14,914 bases of DNA. Origin: an uncultured Collinsella sp. (lineage in GTDB: Bacteria; Actinomycetota; Coriobacteriia; Coriobacteriales; Coriobacteriaceae). A program made the translations under genes and the position numbers. The notes below the pieces were generated by a model. It saw only the letters and a program-made list of their open reading frames with translations. It made no database searches and was not told the origin of the DNA. Location: positions 1-14,914 of the forward strand of contig CABUXM010000052.1 of NCBI GenBank assembly GCA_902495545.1, read 5' to 3'. Shown here in pieces: positions 11,705-14,914 of this stretch. Each line of letters begins with the position of its first letter. Position 1 is the stretch's first letter.

Positions 11705-14484
11705 CAGAATCCTCCAAACTCACGATCTTCACGTGCCATCTCGGCGTCGACAGACTCCAGCGCGGCAAGCCCCTCCTCGTCCAACAGGACCTCGCGCGGC
11801 TTGGAACCGTCGGGCGGGCCGACGACACCCTTTTCTTCCAGCATATCCATAATACGCCCGGCACGCGCATAGCCAACCTTCAGACGACGTTGCAGGCCAG
11901 ATGTGGAGCCAAGCTGCGATTCCACCACAATATGGGCGGCTTCCCAAATGAGCGGATCATCGTCTTGCGGCTCGGCGACTCCGGTACGGACAATGCCGCC
12001 GCCACCCGCCATGGACATGGAAGCGGGCGCCACGGCAGACAGGATCTCCTCGTGGTAGTCGGGCTCGCTCTGCGACTTGACGAACTCGACGATCTCGTTG
12101 ATTTCATCATCCGAGACAAAGCAGCCCTGGATACGGCGGGGCTTGCCCCAGTCGACCTTAGAGAACAGCATGTCGCCCAAACCGGTGAGCTTTTCGGCAC
12201 CCATCTGGTCGATGATGACGCGCGAGTCGATGCCCGTGGCGACGTTAAAGGCGATGCGGTTGGTGATGTTGGCCTTGATGAGGCCCGTCACCACGTTGGA
12301 GCTCGGGCGCTGCGTGGCCACGATAAGGTGGATACCGGCGGCACGGCCCAGCTGAGCAATACGCACGATCGAGGCCTCGACATCCTTACCGGCGACCATC
12401 ATCAGGTCCGAGAGCTCGTCGATGATGATGACAAGGTAGGGCATCTTTTGCGGCGGGTTATCGTAATGCTCAAACTCGCCGGCGGCCTGCTTTTCGTTGT
12501 AGGTCGAGATCTTACGCACGTTGAGACGCTCGAAGACCTTCAGGCGACGCTCCATCTCGGACACGGCCCATTGCAGAGCGCTCGCGGCCTGCTTGGGCTC
12601 GGTCACTACAGGCACGTAAAGATGCGGCAGACCGTTATAGCCCGCAAGCTCGACGCGCTTGGGGTCGACCATGATCAGGCGAACGTCCTCGGGAAGGGCG
12701 CGCATGAGCAAGGTCGTGATGATGGAGTTGATCATGACCGACTTACCGGAACCCGTGGTACCGGCGATCAGCAGGTGGGGCATCTTGGCAAGGTCGGCGA
12801 CGACCGGCGTACCCTCGGCATCGCGACCGATGGCCAGCTCGAGCGGACCGCCCTTCACATAGGGAAGCACGTCGCCCAGGTTGACGTTCTGGCGCTTGCG
12901 ATTGGGGATCTCGATACCCACAAGCGAGGTACCGGGGATCGGGGCAAAGATGCGCACCGACTGAGCAGCGAGCGAAAGCGCGATATCGTCCTCGAGGCTC
13001 GAAATCTTGCTCACGCGCTCGCCCTCGCCAGGTTGCAGCTTAAAGGTCGTCACCGTGGGGCCGGCGATCCAGCCGACCACGCGGGCACTGCGGCCAAACT
13101 CAAGCAAGGTGGATTGCAGTGACTCGGCAGTCTGTTCCAGCTCCTTGTCCGAAGACGCGGAGGACGCCGACTGCGGGTTGGCGTGCAGGATCTCGAGCGG
13201 CGGAAGCTTGAGGCCGTCCTCTTCTTCGCCCTCGTTATCCGCGGGGGCATTAACCGCTCCCCCATCGCTAGGAGTAGGCGCCTCGGCAGCGCCCGCGACA
13301 GCCGTATCGGCAACCTTGGGATGCTTCAAGAAGTCGGGAATCTGAGGTGTTGCCGAGACAGGATTCACGGCAAACGGCGGCTCGGACTCGTCGATCTTAT
13401 CGGGGTCGTCTTCCATCGAAAGCTGGCCGGTTACCTGTTCGCGCTTAGCATGGCAACGCGGCAGCAAAGTTGTCTTTGCGGTCTCAATCGGAGCCTCGTC
13501 GTCCTCGTCATCGCCCTCGGTAAGCTCAATCTCGCTATCGGACCAAGACGGGTCGGGCTCGCTTGTATTCAACTTGGGCGTGGCCTTGCCCTTCTTGACA
13601 TGACGGCGCGGCAGCAGCGTCGTCTTAGCGCGCTCGGCCTCCACGGCATCGGATACGTCGACAAACGGATCCTCGTCCTCGTCGTCATCGTCCAAAACCG
13701 GGTCCACATCGTTGCCCATGACCGTGGTCACGGCAGCATCGGAGCCCTTTTGACGAAGAATGCTCAGGTGCGGACGGGCAACGCCGGGCACCGACAGGGC
13801 TTCGTCGTCACCCCACGGGCTCGCGTTAACATCGGCACGACGGCGCTCGGCAAAATCGGCCGCGCGGTCGCGAGCAGAGCGCAGCACGCCACCCACCGAA
13901 AAGCCGATGATGACAAAACCAACGACGGCCAGACCCAACAGGACCACCATCGCGATAGGCTTACCCAGGGCATTCTGCAGCGCACTCGCAATAAACGCAC
14001 CGATGTAGCCACCCGAGGCGGACAGATTTTGCGGCGTGAACATAAGGTCACACGAGTCGCTCGTACCCGGCACCATCAGCGAAAGAATGGAGACAACGGT
14101 GATAAAGACCACGGCTCCGCCCGCGACCGAGCGCACGTTGAGCGGCGAGTCCTCGCCTAAAAAGAGCGTGGCGGCAAACAGCAAAATGACGATCGGCAGC
14201 ACGTAGGCGCCCAGGCCAAAGCCCAGGTGGTAAAAACCGGCAACAGCAGCCGTCACGGGCGCTGTTGCCGGAGAAATCACGGCAATAAAGGACGCAATCG
14301 CCAAAACGGCAATGACCACGCCGGCGATATCGCGATTGGCCGAGGGCTCCACCAAGGGCTCAAAATCGTCGAAGTCCGCCTCGTGGCCCTTATTGGCACG
14401 CAGATGGGAACCGGCACCCTTAGCAGATGCCGGTTGGTTATTGGCCTTATTGCCTTTGGCGTTTTGTGCAGATCCGCGCGCCAA
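11704..14484 (-). CDS. ftsK: DNA translocase FtsK/SpoIIIE
   Basis: A septal, hexameric ATP-driven DNA pump that clears chromosome termini from the closing septum. The 926 residues show: a basic/polar N-terminus; four or five transmembrane helices between about 50 and 200; an acidic, Pro/Thr-rich linker (about 205–440); and an alpha-beta motor with Walker A GTTGSGKS at 575–582, VDPKRVELAGYNGLPHL at 606–622, Walker B IIIDE at 686–690, and ATQRPSSNVVTGLIKANITNRIAF at 723–746. A winged-helix gamma domain follows at about 846–905 (STSGLQRRLKVGYARAGRIMDMLEE), which reads KOPS/SRS sequences. The linker contains two copies of AKTTLLPR, at 286 and 336. The start is TTG at 14484: GGAGG is 6 nt upstream, the upstream stop is 1 nt away, and no ATG fits. 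It is coupled to RNase J upstream and to the RodZ-like gene downstream. Confidence 0.96.
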   Translation of the reverse strand: MARGSAQNAKGNKANNQPASAKGAGSHLRANKGHEADFDDFEPLVEPSANRDIAGVVIAVLAIASFIAVISPATAPVTAAVAGFYHLGFGLGAYVLPIVILLFAATLFLGEDSPLNVRSVAGGAVVFITVVSILSLMVPGTSDSCDLMFTPQNLSASGGYIGAFIASALQNALGKPIAMVVLLGLAVVGFVIIGFSVGGVLRSARDRAADFAERRRADVNASPWGDDEALSVPGVARPHLSILRQKGSDAAVTTVMGNDVDPVLDDDDEDEDPFVDVSDAVEAERAKTTLLPRRHVKKGKATPKLNTSEPDPSWSDSEIELTEGDDEDDEAPIETAKTTLLPRCHAKREQVTGQLSMEDDPDKIDESEPPFAVNPVSATPQIPDFLKHPKVADTAVAGAAEAPTPSDGGAVNAPADNEGEEEDGLKLPPLEILHANPQSASSASSDKELEQTAESLQSTLLEFGRSARVVGWIAGPTVTTFKLQPGEGERVSKISSLEDDIALSLAAQSVRIFAPIPGTSLVGIEIPNRKRQNVNLGDVLPYVKGGPLELAIGRDAEGTPVVADLAKMPHLLIAGTTGSGKSVMINSIITTLLMRALPEDVRLIMVDPKRVELAGYNGLPHLYVPVVTEPKQAASALQWAVSEMERRLKVFERLNVRKISTYNEKQAAGEFEHYDNPPQKMPYLVIIIDELSDLMMVAGKDVEASIVRIAQLGRAAGIHLIVATQRPSSNVVTGLIKANITNRIAFNVATGIDSRVIIDQMGAEKLTGLGDMLFSKVDWGKPRRIQGCFVSDDEINEIVEFVKSQSEPDYHEEILSAVAPASMSMAGGGGIVRTGVAEPQDDDPLIWEAAHIVVESQLGSTSGLQRRLKVGYARAGRIMDMLEEKGVVGPPDGSKPREVLLDEEGLAALESVDAEMAREDREFGGF

Positions 14485-14485
14485 A

Positions 14486-14914
14486 CTAAACCTCCATGAC
14501 GACCGGGATGATCATCGGACGGGTGCGCGTACGGCTCCAGATAAAGTTAGAGAGCGAATCGCGCACGGCCTTGCGAATGGCATCGGAACCGCTGCTCGTA
14601 AAGCTAAACTTGCCCTTCTCGATCGTCTTCATAATGGACGCGGAGGCATCCTCGGAGAACTGGTCGTCGATGGCAAACGAGACGCCGCGGCCCGAGAACT
14701 CGATGGCCTCGATCTTCTTGTGCTTGAGCGAGACGATGGCAACAGCGGTAACCATACCGTCGTTGGCGAGCTTCTGACGATCGCGCAGGACGATGGGGTC
14801 GGTATCGCCGATACGCAGGCCGTCGACGTAGACGACGCCGGACTCGACGGGCGTACCGCGTTTGACGATACCGCCGCGCATCTCGAGCGTGTCGCCGTTA
14901 TCGAGGATAAAGAT
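14486..14914 (-). CDS. Ribonuclease J (C-terminal part, runs off window)
   Basis: RNase J is a metallo-beta-lactamase/beta-CASP nuclease with 5'-3' exo- and endonuclease activity in mRNA decay and rRNA maturation. Only the last 142 residues are in the window; the reading frame is open to the edge, and the catalytic beta-lactamase and beta-CASP parts lie outside. The visible part is the C-terminal domain: LDNGDTLEMRGG, then VYVDGLRIGDTDPIVLRDRQKLANDGMV, and the end SLSNFIWSRTRTRPMIIPVVMEV, matching the RNase J family ending (KTxRRPMIxPVIxEV). The stop codon lies 1 nt before the TTG start of ftsK, and the ftsK ribosome site is inside the last codons of this gene. Confidence 0.93.
   Translation of the reverse strand: MFILDNGDTLEMRGGIVKRGTPVESGVVYVDGLRIGDTDPIVLRDRQKLANDGMVTAVAIVSLKHKKIEAIEFSGRGVSFAIDDQFSEDASASIMKTIEKGKFSFTSSGSDAIRKAVRDSLSNFIWSRTRTRPMIIPVVMEV
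14491..14495 (-). promoter_or_regulatory. Ribosome binding site for the TTG start of ftsK
   Basis: GGAGG on the minus strand, inside the last codons of RNase J and 6 nt before TTG at 14484. The strong site compensates for the weak initiation codon and fixes the ftsK start. Confidence 0.82.

Noticed and set aside
11695..14160. Two long plus-strand frames opposite ftsK (475 and 325 codons)
   Set aside because: They lie opposite conserved Walker and winged-helix motifs of FtsK and show no protein-like features of their own.
1..14914. CRISPR arrays, IS elements, prophage, toxin–antitoxin or defence genes
   Set aside because: I found no spaced direct repeats of CRISPR type, transposase or integrase motifs, or defence domains. 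Gaps between genes are short and all genes are housekeeping in kind.

Overview
The window carries a continuous bacterial housekeeping gene block, with all thirteen recognisable protein genes on the minus strand. It is read from high to low coordinates: RNase J (partial), ftsK, a RodZ-like HTH membrane protein, yajQ, rimO, pgsA, a cinA C-domain protein, recA, recX, rny, a GHKL-type ATPase, spoVS, miaB and miaA (partial). The gene set and order (ftsK–pgsA–cinA–recA–recX–miaB–miaA as in Actinobacteria, plus rny–spoVS as in Firmicutes), the G/C-rich third codon positions and the many GTG/TTG starts suggest a non-sporulating actinobacterium of the class Coriobacteriia, something like Collinsella. 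That placement is inferred from gene content and style; no database search was possible. I see no mobile element, CRISPR array, tRNA, rRNA or prophage.

Layout by transcription unit (minus strand): (A) 14914 to 7101, RNase J–ftsK–rodZ-like–yajQ–rimO–pgsA–cinA. The genes are tightly packed (1-nt overlap to 27-nt gaps) and end in a 10-bp hairpin at 7070–7093. (B) recA–recX, 6843 to 4991, behind a near-consensus promoter whose 17-nt spacer contains a perfect LexA-type SOS box. A weak hairpin terminator follows recX. (C) rny–GHKL ATPase–spoVS–miaB–miaA, from 4733 past the left edge, behind a promoter with a perfect TTGACA −35 and a leader of about 160 nt that holds two clean hairpins.

Functionally the block joins mRNA turnover (RNase J, RNase Y), cell division and envelope (FtsK, RodZ-like, PgsA), DNA repair (RecA, RecX), NMN salvage (CinA C-domain/PncC) and RNA or ribosome modification (RimO on ribosomal protein S12; MiaA and MiaB on tRNA A37). 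Two radical-SAM methylthiotransferases sit in the same cluster.

The points most worth a second look are: an uncharacterised GHKL ATPase directly after rny, in the slot where Bacillus carries the phosphodiesterase ymdB; an array of TTTGG motifs at exact 11-bp spacing upstream of the recA promoter; the structured rny leader; a perfect 10-bp inverted repeat inside the non-canonical C-terminal extension of SpoVS; and a RodZ-like protein with an RGG-rich disordered segment.
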